In this document: positions 1 through 8,254 of the stretch, piece after piece
Numbering within the stretch: position 1 is the stretch's first letter
How the letters are laid out: each line of letters starts with the position of its first letter
Assembly: GCA_014896485.1 (NCBI GenBank)
Contig: JADBKH010000019.1
Span: 1-38,893 of the forward strand
Reading direction: 5' to 3'
DNA: 38,893 nt
Origin: Bacillota bacterium
Lineage (GTDB): Bacteria > Bacillota > Bacilli > Bu12
The notes under the pieces: generated by a model
The model's input: only the letters and a program-made list of their open reading frames with translations
Database searches by the model: none
Told to the model about the DNA's origin: nothing
Program-made: the position numbers and the translations under genes

Positions 1-2
1 TC

Positions 3-227
3 ACCAGTCCACACAGTGCGATTTTGTCTGCCTTGATTTTCAACGCCATCATCATCCCGCTTCTGATTCCTCTCGCCATGAGAGGAGTCAAGTATCGGCC
101 AATGAGCGCAACAGCGATGCTCATGCGGAACATCCTGATTTACGGTGTCGGTGGCGTGATCGCACCGTTTATTGGCATCAAGATGATCGATCTCATCATC
201 ACCGCACTTGGCCTGGCCAATATTTAA
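3..227 (+). CDS. kdpB: Potassium-transporting ATPase subunit B, 3' end only
   Basis: This is the C-terminal 74 residues of KdpB, the catalytic P-type ATPase subunit of the KdpFABC potassium pump in the cytoplasmic membrane. The reading frame is open from the first bases of the window, so the gene begins outside it. The translation starts [15 protein letters not shown] and continues with two hydrophobic segments ([11 protein letters not shown] and a C-terminal [15 protein letters not shown]), typical of the last membrane helices of KdpB. kdpC follows after 30 bases, the standard kdp order. The catalytic domains cannot be seen here. A second, broken kdpB piece lies on the other strand near 10.1-10.6 kb. 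Confidence 0.93.
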   Translation, partial: TSPHSAILSALIFNAIIIPLLIPLAMRGVKYRPMSATAMLMRNILIYGVGGVIAPFIGIKMIDLIITALGLANI

Positions 228-257
228 CCCGTTCAATAACACGAGGAGGAAACCGTC

Positions 258-824
258 ATGGTTACTTTGTGGCGTTCGATACGGTTCACCATTGTTTCTG
301 CCATCCTGCTGGGGCTCATTTATCCGTTGGCTGTGACCGGAGTCGGCAATGTGCTCTTTCCATTTCAAGCCAAAGGAAGCATGGTTCAGTTCAACGGGCG
401 AATTGTCGGTTCGGAATTGATCGCGCAACCCGTCACGGATCCCGGGTTGTTTTGGCCGCGACCGTCGGCAGTCAATTACGCAGCAAACGGGTCCGGAGGA
501 TCAAACCTGGGGCCCACGAACCCAGAACTGGTGAAGGAAGTACGCGATAACGTGAAGTCCGCGGGCATTTCCGGTACAGTTCCAGCTGCATCCATTCCAC
601 CTGACATGGTTGAGACATCTGCATCCGGATTGGATCCAGACATTTCGGTGGAGAACGCGATGCTGCAGATTCCTAGAATCTCCAAGGCAACCGGCTTAAG
701 CGAGTCCACCTTAAAATCGCTGATCATTCAACATCAAAAAGGTCCGTTCTTGGGCCTGTGGGGTGCGCCGATGGTGAATGTCTTGGACCTGAACTTGGCC
801 TTGGAGAAACAGCTGGGCCGATAA
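258..824 (+). CDS. kdpC: Potassium-transporting ATPase subunit C
   Basis: KdpC is the single-span subunit of the Kdp pump that stabilises the KdpA-KdpB complex and raises affinity for ATP. The 188-residue length is normal. A hydrophobic N-terminal helix (about residues 7-28) is followed by an extracytoplasmic domain with the family signatures FWPRPSA, NGSGGSNLGPTNPEL, SGLDPDIS and a C-terminal LGLWGAPMVNVLDLN. The ATG is preceded by AGGAGG at 244-249 with good spacing, which fixes the start. It lies 30 bases after kdpB and is presumably cotranscribed with it. No lesions are seen. Confidence 0.96.
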   Translation: MVTLWRSIRFTIVSAILLGLIYPLAVTGVGNVLFPFQAKGSMVQFNGRIVGSELIAQPVTDPGLFWPRPSAVNYAANGSGGSNLGPTNPELVKEVRDNVKSAGISGTVPAASIPPDMVETSASGLDPDISVENAMLQIPRISKATGLSESTLKSLIIQHQKGPFLGLWGAPMVNVLDLNLALEKQLGR

Positions 825-841
825 GGTGCGAGGTCAAAAAA

Positions 842-1438
842 ATGTTTACTTCGTCGCAATTGTATTTCGGATCTGAGCCGTGTTGTCTCGACATTTTTAC
901 GCTCAGATATCGTTGGTTTGGCGCGGTCTGGAAATACGAAGGAAACCATCAAACTGTACTCGGTTTCTGGTTTGGAGATAGCCAACGAGATATTGTTAAA
1001 CAAGCACACGATGCAGGTTGGAGTTCTTTTATCGATTCAAATGATCCAGAGGCCATTCGCTCCGTATATGAACATATTCGAAATCGGCAAAGCGAACAGG
1101 ACTGGGGTCAGCGATCGCGTTTGGCACTGTACACGGCGTTCATAAAGCCGTGGAAAGATGTCCCTCCGGGATGGTACGTCATTCGCTCAGATAGACGCTT
1201 TCCATTTTACGTTGCGGCTATTCGCAAGACCAAGTTTTTCGTTTGGTTGGAACATGCGAGTGTTTGCGAAACCCAGCGGGACGTGGACATATTGCTGGAA
1301 CGAGTGAATCGAGAACATGGCGTTAAGTGGCAGGTGGTCAGCCGGAATATGATGATTTCGTGTTTAAGGAGCCAAGGAAAAAGTTCATCTGCCGGGGACG
1401 GGCAGTGTCGTCGTCGAACCAGGCGCAACGACGCTTGA
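842..1438 (+). CDS. Uncharacterised protein in the kdp operon
   Basis: An ORF of 198 codons between kdpC and the KdpD-like gene, same strand, 17 bases after kdpC. I do not recognise a family. The chosen ATG (MFTSSQLYFGSEP) avoids overlap with kdpC; an upstream in-frame ATG at 758 would overlap it by 67 bases. The protein is soluble-looking, rich in aromatic and basic residues (FGAVWKYEG, PPGWYVIRSD, KFFVWLEHAS), with a very basic tail. No signal peptide, membrane segment or nucleotide motif is visible. Its position suggests a Kdp accessory role, but that is inference. I recall that the Alicyclobacillus acidocaldarius kdp operon has extra genes (kdpZFABCN), but cannot say whether this is one of them. 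Confidence 0.6.
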   Translation: MFTSSQLYFGSEPCCLDIFTLRYRWFGAVWKYEGNHQTVLGFWFGDSQRDIVKQAHDAGWSSFIDSNDPEAIRSVYEHIRNRQSEQDWGQRSRLALYTAFIKPWKDVPPGWYVIRSDRRFPFYVAAIRKTKFFVWLEHASVCETQRDVDILLERVNREHGVKWQVVSRNMMISCLRSQGKSSSAGDGQCRRRTRRNDA

Positions 1439-1535
1439 AGAGAGAAATGGATGTAGGTCCATACCCTAACGGGGACAAACGCTGGCCTGTACCGTAGCTG
1501 ACTGAGTACAATCACGCAGACAGGGGGCTGCTTAT

Positions 1536-3809
1536 GTGGTTCAAAACCAGACCGAGGTTTTCAGAACAAAGCCCGGACAATTAAAAGTGTTCATTGGCGC
1601 CGCCCCTGGCGTGGGCAAGACATACACGATGCTGCGAGAGGCGGTGTCACTCAGGGAGCGGGGCATCGATGTCGTCATCGGATACGTGGAGGTGCACGGC
1701 CGCCCTGAGACGGCAGCACAAATCGACGGGCTGGAGGTTCTGCCGAGGAAACGCATTGTCTTTCAGAATCGCGTCTTCGAAGAGGTTGACATTGAAGCGA
1801 TTTGCAAGAGGGACCCGGATATCGTGGTGATCGACGAGCTGGCTCATACGAATGCACCGGGTTCCATGTTTCCCAAACGGTATATGGATGTGGAGTACCT
1901 GCTCGACCAAGGAATTTCGGTGTTGACTGCTGTCAATGTGCAACACATCGAGGGAATCCACCAAGAAGCCGAGGAGATAACCGGTGTACGGATTCGTGAA
2001 CTCATACCCGAGTCATTTATCAAACGAGCGGATGAAGTGGCCGTCATTGACGTGACTCCGGAAACGTTGCGCCAACGATTGCGTGATGGGGGCATCTATC
2101 CTCCAGATAAAGTGAATCAGGCACTACAAAATTTCTTCCGGAAGTCCAATTTGTCGGCCTTAAGGGAGCTGGCCTTGCGCGTCGTAGCCGAAGATGTCGA
2201 CGATCGTCTGCAGCGTTCCTATTCAAGGCGCAAAATTCCCGGTCCGGTGGGTGTCCGCGAGGTCATTATGGTATGCGTCAGCGACTACGCCCGTGCGATC
2301 AAACTTCTGCGGCGTGGACGCCAGATGGCAATGCGGATGAAAGCAGACCTGTATGCCCTCACTGTCGCCAATACAGCAGAGAATTTACTATCGGAGAAGC
2401 AACGTGAAAACCGGGAAAAACTCAAGGAATTAGCTGAAAAATACGGGGCCGACTGGGTACTTGAGCCTCTCAATGACCGGCAAATCGGGGCGGTCATTTT
2501 GGAGACTTCAGATCGCCTGAACGTCACGCAAATCGTGATCGGACAACCCGTACCCGAGCAGAAATGGAAATACGTGTGGAAGGACAATCCGGTGAGATAT
2601 TTATTGAGAAATCTACGGTATACCGATCTCCGAATCGTCGGTTGGAAAGACGTTCCGTATTCGCAGAGCAGGGGGTCCAGACGCCGGCGCACCGCTCGGG
2701 ATACGCAACGAAATCACGGCGAACATGCGCGCTCCCACGGCAAATTGACCATATACATTGGGGCAGCGCCTGGGGTCGGGAAGACCTACAAAATGTTGCA
2801 GGATGCCCATGATTGGAAGAACCGCGGCTGGGATGTCGTCATCGGACTGATCGAGACGCACGGGCGGCAAGAGACGGCTGCTCAGATCGGCGACCTGGAA
2901 GTGATTCCAAAGAAGCGAATCGAATACGAAGGACGTGTGTATGAAGAATTGGACGTCGACGCCATTATCCGGCGGAATCCATCGATTGTCCTGATCGACG
3001 AACTCGCACATACGAACGTCCCGGGGAGTCCCCGTGAAAAACGCTATCAGGATATCCTGTATCTGCTTGAGCACGGGATCAATGTTGTAACAGCGGTGAA
3101 CATCCAACACATGGAGAGTCTTCATGACAAAGTCGAGCACATTACGGGGGTCAAAGTACGCGAGCGGATTCCGGATTGGTTCGTGAAGCAGGCTCGTGAA
3201 ATTAGATTAATTGACGTCGTGCCGGAAACCCTGCAGCAGCGGCTCATTGATGGAAAAATTTATTCCACGGACAAAATTCAATGGGCTCTCGATCACTTCT
3301 TTGAAACCGCGAATCTGGCCGCCCTGCGGGAGTTGGCACTGCTCGAGGTGGCGGATGATGTGGATCAGCGGATGGCAGAAGACCGGTCGGCACACCGGAA
3401 CCCCCAAGAACGAGAGCGTATTCTCGTGTGTGTGAACTACCGGCCCCACTCTGAAAAACTGATTCGGCGCGGTTGGCGCATTGCGGATAGACTCAACGCG
3501 GAGCTGTATGTACTGGTCGTCCTGTTTGGAGATACACTTAGCGACCAGGAAAGCCGCGATTTAGAGCGAATTGAGAAGCTTTGCGAGCAATTTGGGGCCC
3601 GCTTGATCAAACGTCCGCCTCTCAAAAATCACGTCGGTTTGACAATCGTCAGAACCGCGGAGGAACTGCAGGTATCGCAATTGGTGGCAGGACAACCTGT
3701 TCCACCCGGTAACTTCATCGCCCGGCTGCTAACGAGAAATCCCATCGATTATGTGTTAAACCATGCCGAATTCGTTGATCTTCACATAGTGGCGGCACAG
3801 AGAAACTGA
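1536..3809 (+). CDS. Tandem-duplicated KdpD sensor/USP protein without kinase
   Basis: A 757-residue protein made of two copies of the cytoplasmic input half of KdpD. Copy 1 has Walker A GAAPGVGKT at residues 21-29, Walker B/DELAHTN at about 98-105 and a universal-stress-protein (USP) domain at about 240-370. Copy 2 has Walker A at 409-417, DELAHTN at about 488-494 and a second USP domain to the end. A basic linker (SRGSRRRRTARDTQRN, about 377-392) joins them. No membrane helices or histidine-kinase motifs follow, so it cannot phosphorylate KdpE itself. The GTG start has a G-rich ribosome site at about 1521-1528. In ordinary KdpD one such half senses potassium/ionic strength. A kinase-only KdpD lies at 10779, so this protein probably acts on it in trans (inference). 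Confidence 0.88.
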   Translation: MVQNQTEVFRTKPGQLKVFIGAAPGVGKTYTMLREAVSLRERGIDVVIGYVEVHGRPETAAQIDGLEVLPRKRIVFQNRVFEEVDIEAICKRDPDIVVIDELAHTNAPGSMFPKRYMDVEYLLDQGISVLTAVNVQHIEGIHQEAEEITGVRIRELIPESFIKRADEVAVIDVTPETLRQRLRDGGIYPPDKVNQALQNFFRKSNLSALRELALRVVAEDVDDRLQRSYSRRKIPGPVGVREVIMVCVSDYARAIKLLRRGRQMAMRMKADLYALTVANTAENLLSEKQRENREKLKELAEKYGADWVLEPLNDRQIGAVILETSDRLNVTQIVIGQPVPEQKWKYVWKDNPVRYLLRNLRYTDLRIVGWKDVPYSQSRGSRRRRTARDTQRNHGEHARSHGKLTIYIGAAPGVGKTYKMLQDAHDWKNRGWDVVIGLIETHGRQETAAQIGDLEVIPKKRIEYEGRVYEELDVDAIIRRNPSIVLIDELAHTNVPGSPREKRYQDILYLLEHGINVVTAVNIQHMESLHDKVEHITGVKVRERIPDWFVKQAREIRLIDVVPETLQQRLIDGKIYSTDKIQWALDHFFETANLAALRELALLEVADDVDQRMAEDRSAHRNPQERERILVCVNYRPHSEKLIRRGWRIADRLNAELYVLVVLFGDTLSDQESRDLERIEKLCEQFGARLIKRPPLKNHVGLTIVRTAEELQVSQLVAGQPVPPGNFIARLLTRNPIDYVLNHAEFVDLHIVAAQRN

Positions 3810-3910
3810 TGGAGTTGGTGAAATTCAGACCAAAAGTTGTAAAAAAGAAGGAATCACTTTAGATCTTGCGTACATTTGATTCGTATGTGTCGAGACCACC
3901 ATAAAACGCG

Positions 3911-3940
3911 GATAACCGGTCCCTCGACCAACCGGTTATC
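3911..3940. terminator. 10-bp inverted repeat after the KdpD-like gene
   Basis: GATAACCGGT, ten bases of spacer, then ACCGGTTATC, a perfect 10-bp stem 101 bases after the stop of the tandem KdpD gene. No T-run follows, so it is at best an atypical terminator. It could equally be a protein-binding site or part of a transposon end. Confidence 0.4.
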
Positions 3941-4107
3941 TCAGAATCCAACCTATTAACTCAGCCTGAGCGCCACATCGTCCGTCGGGATCCTGACAGT
4001 TAGCGGCTCACCGGGTCCCTTCGTAATCTAATTATATCTGTAGGTAAGATTTGTTGCAACGTACTCACAAAAGAGGTGTACTTAGCACGGTGCCACTGTC
4101 CATTCCG

Positions 4108-4128
4108 ACTCCGACCAGTTCTCGGAGT
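4108..4128. repeat. 7-bp inverted repeat
   Basis: ACTCCGA and TCGGAGT are separated by seven bases, forming a short perfect hairpin in the non-coding stretch before tnsA. Function unknown. It may be part of a decayed transposon end. Confidence 0.35.
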
Positions 4129-4428
4129 AGGTATCTCAAGGTTGGCACTCTTGAATCCTCCGTAGACCAAGTTCGATGTACTAAACCCTGCATGAGGTCT
4201 ACTAAATCGCGAATGGTTTGCCACAGTTTGACCTCATCATTTCAACCTCATCCCGCTCTTAGCAGCTTCCAAAAGCGTTTTACACGAAAAATACAATGCG
4301 TTTTGCTCTTTGTACAGGTATCCCCCCACCTGCTCTCCTTGTTGGCGGTACACTACGTAACGAAGGACATACAGATGCATACTGAAGCCAAATAATAGGA
4401 ACGTGAGAGACGAAGGACGGGGTTATCG

Positions 4429-5133
4429 ATGTACCAACCGGTGATGTCAAGCGTCCGAAGCCGGTACGGGAACAACCGCTGGATAGTCGATAGCACAAAG
4501 CTGGGCCGGACCGTTCAATTGAATAGTGACCTAGAATACTATTACTGGATTTTGATCGAGAGCGATCCACAGGTAGCGCGGTATTGCGAACAACCACTGC
4601 GTATCACGGTCCGGGAAGGGAATCGGGAGTATGGATCTGTGTTTGATTTCTGGGAAGAGTACCGAAATGGATTTCAACGGTTCGTGGAAGTCAAATATGC
4701 GGAGGAGATTGACCCAGAGTCCCCACGGAGGTTAGAGCGCTCCATCCGGCAAATCCGGCTCCAGCGTGAATGGTGCGCAGTGCATGGATTCAACTATGCT
4801 GTTGTGACGGACGCCGAGATCTTTCACAACGTGGTGTTGCTGCAGAACAAAAAGCGGATCGTCTCGTTGGCACGCGATATGGTCAGTGTCTCGGCAAGGA
4901 ACCGCGTGAGGAGTCAACTCAGTACCCAACCTATGTCCATTCGAGGACTTATGGACCGCATTCCTGGTCTGAGTGCATTGGAAGCAATGACCATCGTGGC
5001 TCAGCTTCTCTGCCGAGGTGAAGCGGAGGGGGATCTGGCACGCAGGGAGTTCGGATTGGACACAGATATTTGGTTGCCTTGTGCGAGTGGACCAAAGGAT
5101 TGCTACCCTGACGGGGGGCGTTTGACGCCATGA
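4429..5133 (+). CDS. tnsA: TnsA-like transposon endonuclease
   Basis: In Tn7-like transposition TnsA cuts the 5' strands at the transposon ends and works with TnsB, giving cut-and-paste movement. This 234-residue protein shows the nuclease pattern of the family: E36 in LNSDLEYYYW, D73 in GSVFDFW and E87-V-K89 in RFVEVKY, the E...D...ExK arrangement of restriction-enzyme-like nucleases. A small helical C-terminal part (about 165-234) would contact TnsC. The ATG has a purine-rich GAAGGACGGGG stretch just upstream. Its TGA overlaps the tnsB start (ATGA at 5130-5133), indicating translational coupling. No lesion is seen, unlike its partner tnsB. Confidence 0.85.
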   Translation: MYQPVMSSVRSRYGNNRWIVDSTKLGRTVQLNSDLEYYYWILIESDPQVARYCEQPLRITVREGNREYGSVFDFWEEYRNGFQRFVEVKYAEEIDPESPRRLERSIRQIRLQREWCAVHGFNYAVVTDAEIFHNVVLLQNKKRIVSLARDMVSVSARNRVRSQLSTQPMSIRGLMDRIPGLSALEAMTIVAQLLCRGEAEGDLARREFGLDTDIWLPCASGPKDCYPDGGRLTP

Positions 5134-7176
5134 CCCGGCAACGAATCATTGAGGATGTATCCCTGTCCGTGAGCCAACTCGATCCGTCCACCTGGCCGCC
5201 TGTCCTGCGTGAAAACATTCCTGAAAAGTGGCGGGTGCGGTTCGACCAACGTAAGCAAGCGGTGGAGATGTATCTGGCCGGAACCCCGATGAAGGACATT
5301 TGCAGCAGAACGGGCCTCTTGCGACGAGGTGGTTCGGCTCGTCAAGCGTTGTCTGCAAACCGATGCGCAGGGGACGGTCCTCGGCTACCGGGCATTGATA
5401 CCGTACGCGCGGGTGAACCGGTACACCCGAAAGTCACCGGCTCGCAATGCGGGACGCGGACCTGGATTGTTTCAGGATCTCCTAGACAGATATCCCGCGC
5501 TCCGGGACGAAATTCTCGACCTATATCTGGACCGCAAGAAGCGGATACCGAAGGAACGGGGAATCAAAATCAAGTACATCCATCAACGGTTCATCCAACG
5601 TTGCCGCGAACTTGGGATCACTGCCGACATGTACCCATTTACAACGATGGATGCGGGGCTCCGTTCGTTGAGACGTTACTGCAAGCAACTGGAATATCAG
5701 TATTTTCTAGAGGCGAGCGGACGGTACGGTCGGCACGCCCAGCAAGTGGCCAAGCTTGTCACTCGTTCGCCAAACGTTCCCATTGTGCGCCCGTTCGAGC
5801 GGGTGCAGTTCGACGGACATCGCTTGGACGTAGCTATCACCGTGCGCTTTGTCACTCCGGAGGGGGATTATATCACGCGCCCGCTCAACCGGATTTGGCT
5901 GTTGACTGTGTGCGACGTGGCGACGCGGGCAATTCTGGGTTAAACGCTTAGTCTATACCAGGAGTACACGAGCGCAGACGTGTTGAGATGCTTTCGCCGT
6001 GCCGTCGTACCGCATGAGAAGATGACGTTCACCATCCCAGGTCTTCGCTATCCTACGTTCGAGGTTGCGTCTGGTCAGATAGTAGAGGGCGGATTCCCTT
6101 CTGATTTCTTTCCCGAGACCCACTGGGCCGTGTTTGACGAGATCTGCTATGACAACAGGATCTGCTATGACAACGGGCGCGCCAACCTGAGCGAGGTGGT
6201 GATCGACCGACTGCAAACGGTCTTGAAGGCGCATGTCGGACCGGGGCCTGTGGATCTGCCACAACGCCGTGGGCTCATCGAGCGAATTTTCGGGGTTCTT
6301 GAGGACAACGGGTTCCATCGTTTGGTCAGCACCACGGGATCTAGTCCGAAAGATCCCCGAAGACGAAATCCTGAGCAGTCGGCCAGCCGGTACGGAGTCT
6401 ATTTCGAGCACATTCAGGAATTGGTGGAGGTTCTGATTGCGGAGTACAACACGACGCCTCACGGGGGCGTGAACCATCTCTCGCCCCTTGAGGCGATGCG
6501 CCAACGCATTCAGGAGCGAGGCATGCTCCCTAGACAGTTATCCGGAAAAAGACAGGAGGCGGTATTCTTGACGGCAACCGTTGTTCGTCATGTGCGGGGT
6601 AGCGCAAAGTCGGGCAGGCGCCCGCACATCAATTACATGGGTGTGGTCTACCGGAGTCCGCAGTTGGACGAGAGCGCGTATTTGGTGGGAAAACCACTGA
6701 CCCTGCTCGTCGACTTGGACGATTTGCGCGTAATCAAGGCATTTTTGCCGGACGGTTCGGAATTCGGGAATTTGGTTGCAGAAGGCATCTGGGGCATCCG
6801 GCCACACTCGGTCAAGGTGCGCAAGGCGATCATGCAACTTGCTAGTCGGCAGGTCCTGCGGCTGGACGGTGATCCCATCGAGGCATATCACCGCTACCTA
6901 CGGGAGATGGCGATGTCCGACAAGCGAGCTCGTAACCGTTTGTTGCAAATGGACGGCCACCAGTCCCGTCCAGAAAGTCAAGACGTGACCAAAGATAAGT
7001 ACTCTCATAACCATTCCGATTTGGTGGACTATACGTTCGATGACGACAACGAAGTCCTCGTTGGCGGAACCGGTGACCCCGCCACGACCGACGTGCATTC
7101 CAAACGACGCGGGAGGAAACAGCGGGCAGAGGCCCCGCGTCCGCAACGCCGATTTACGCAAACAATCGACTACTGA
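5130..7176 (+). pseudogene. tnsB: TnsB-like DDE transposase, broken by frameshift and stop
   Basis: TnsB binds the transposon ends and joins the 3' ends to the target. The coding capacity is complete but interrupted. The N-terminal frame (MTRQRIIEDVSL...) leaves frame at about 5322-5326; the continuing frame starts DEVVRLVKRC, fitting loss of two bases. A TAA at 5941-5943 then cuts ...RAILG from TLSLYQEY in the same frame. Catalytic motifs are recognisable: an aspartate region in FDGHRLD, CYDNGRANL, and E in GLIERIF about 36 residues later (DD-35-E pattern). The bases 6141-6158 are tandemly repeated at 6159-6176 (17 of 18 identical), adding six residues just before the second catalytic aspartate. 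The C-terminal part resembles the Mu-type beta-barrel and a charged TnsC-binding tail. It cannot make a full transposase as read. Confidence 0.85.
6141..6176 (+). repeat. 18-bp tandem duplication in tnsB active site
   Basis: Two adjacent 18-bp units, each starting GATCTGCTATGACAAC, differ at one base. The result is an in-frame EICYDN-RICYDN duplication beside the DNG catalytic motif of the transposase. It looks like a slippage duplication. Confidence 0.9.
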
Positions 7177-7245
7177 TGTCGTGGTGTTCTGGGATTCGGG
7201 AGATGGAACTTCACAATAACCTGTCGGGGAAGGGGAGAAATACCA

Positions 7246-8250
7246 ATGCCAGACAGCACTCGGCCCGTGGTTGCACCGGGTTGCCATCCCATCGAAACCG
7301 GACGGTACCGCGTCCCGACACGGGCAATCAACGATCTTGGCGAGGTTCTGTTGGATTGGATTCACAAGCGGTCACCTGGCGGGATTATCACAGGGCGACC
7401 TCGCCTTGGCAAGACGAGAACCGTCGAGTACCTGACGATGCAGTTGCCTCGCGTGCTCGGCGATGCCGCGATCCCGATGTACAAGATCTGTTGCAACAAG
7501 TACCGTGTCCCCACGGAGAATACGTTTTATGGCGACATCCTGATGGACCTGGGGCATGCGGAGATCAAAGGAACAATCGCGGTACGCCGGGATCGCATCT
7601 GCAAGTACCTGATTGCGGCAGCATGCGCGAGCAATCAACGGCGCGTCATCCTGATACTGGACGACGCGCACCGGTTAACCCGGCTCTTGTACGAATGTCT
7701 AACGGACATACACAATCAGCTTGACCGGCACGAGGTCAACCTGACTGTGTTCCTGGTCGGGCAGCCAGAACTGATTCACCAGAAGCAGTCCTTGCTTGCA
7801 ATGAAGGCACACCAGATTGTCGGGCGGTTCATGGTCCATGAGTATCAGTTCCACGGGATCCGCAGTGTGGAAGATGTCAGGGAGTGTTTGCAGGCGTACG
7901 ATACCGGCTCGGAGTACCCGCACGGCAGCGGGTGGTCCTGCACGCGATACTATTTTCCGACACAATTCGACAGAGGATTCCGGCTGGAGCAGTACGCGGA
8001 AGACCTGTGGCGCACGTTTCAACAGCTTCACTCCGAAGACGGGCTCGGGCCGTCTGTGGAAATCCCGATGCAATATTTTGCGTTGACGGTGGAGTACCTT
8101 CTCACCGAATTTGGGATCGATGGAAAGGATGTCGACCGGCGGACCAAGTCCAATCTGAGAGAGGCGGTCACGAAGTCCGGATATGTGATTGCAGAGAAAT
8201 ATGCCAGGGACAATTCGTTTGATGACCTTGTCGAGTCGGGGGGAAGGTGA
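7246..8250 (+). CDS. tnsC: TnsC-like AAA+ transposition regulator
   Basis: TnsC is the ATP-dependent matchmaker that loads on target DNA, receives the TniQ/TnsD signal and activates TnsA-TnsB. The 334-residue protein has a Walker A motif GRPRLGKT at residues 50-57 and Walker B in VILILDDAHRL (about 133-143), followed by a sensor-like VFLVGQPEL. The length fits the smaller TnsC proteins. The ATG is preceded by GGGGAAGGGGAG at a good distance, 69 bases after tnsB. The gene looks intact. It ends four bases before the tniQ start, consistent with one operon. Confidence 0.85.
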   Translation: MPDSTRPVVAPGCHPIETGRYRVPTRAINDLGEVLLDWIHKRSPGGIITGRPRLGKTRTVEYLTMQLPRVLGDAAIPMYKICCNKYRVPTENTFYGDILMDLGHAEIKGTIAVRRDRICKYLIAAACASNQRRVILILDDAHRLTRLLYECLTDIHNQLDRHEVNLTVFLVGQPELIHQKQSLLAMKAHQIVGRFMVHEYQFHGIRSVEDVRECLQAYDTGSEYPHGSGWSCTRYYFPTQFDRGFRLEQYAEDLWRTFQQLHSEDGLGPSVEIPMQYFALTVEYLLTEFGIDGKDVDRRTKSNLREAVTKSGYVIAEKYARDNSFDDLVESGGR

Positions 8251-8254
8251 GCGG

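Larger units (their letters stand above)
3810..4428. other. Non-coding stretch before tnsA; transposon left end expected here
   Basis: About 620 bases with no convincing gene. Short frames on both strands do not resemble known proteins. The stretch holds two inverted repeats (3911-3940 and 4108-4128). The left end of the Tn7-like element should be in or near this region, but I find no copies of the repeat seen at the right end (consensus GCCGATACTNTKTTGTCC or its complement). A TGTC at 3888-3891 is a weak candidate end. It has no matching target duplication beside the right end. Confidence 0.5.

Noticed and set aside
758-841. Upstream start for the unrecognised kdp-operon ORF.
   Set aside because: It would overlap the well-supported kdpC coding end by 67 bases and lacks a ribosome site.
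1439-1535. A c-di-AMP (ydaO-type) riboswitch in the leader of the tandem KdpD gene.
   Set aside because: The gap is only 97 bases and none of the conserved riboswitch segments could be found.
3888-3912. TGTCGAGACC as the left end of the Tn7-like element.
   Set aside because: Only about half the bases match the right end, no repeated binding sites follow it, and flanking bases do not match those outside the right end.
4000-4395. Open frames on both strands between the KdpD-like gene and tnsA.
   Set aside because: Neither resembles a known family, neither has a ribosome site, and they overlap on opposite strands.
5318-5332. Programmed frameshifting to make full TnsB.
   Set aside because: No slippery heptamer is present at the shift, and a separate TAA and a duplication further down would still break the protein.
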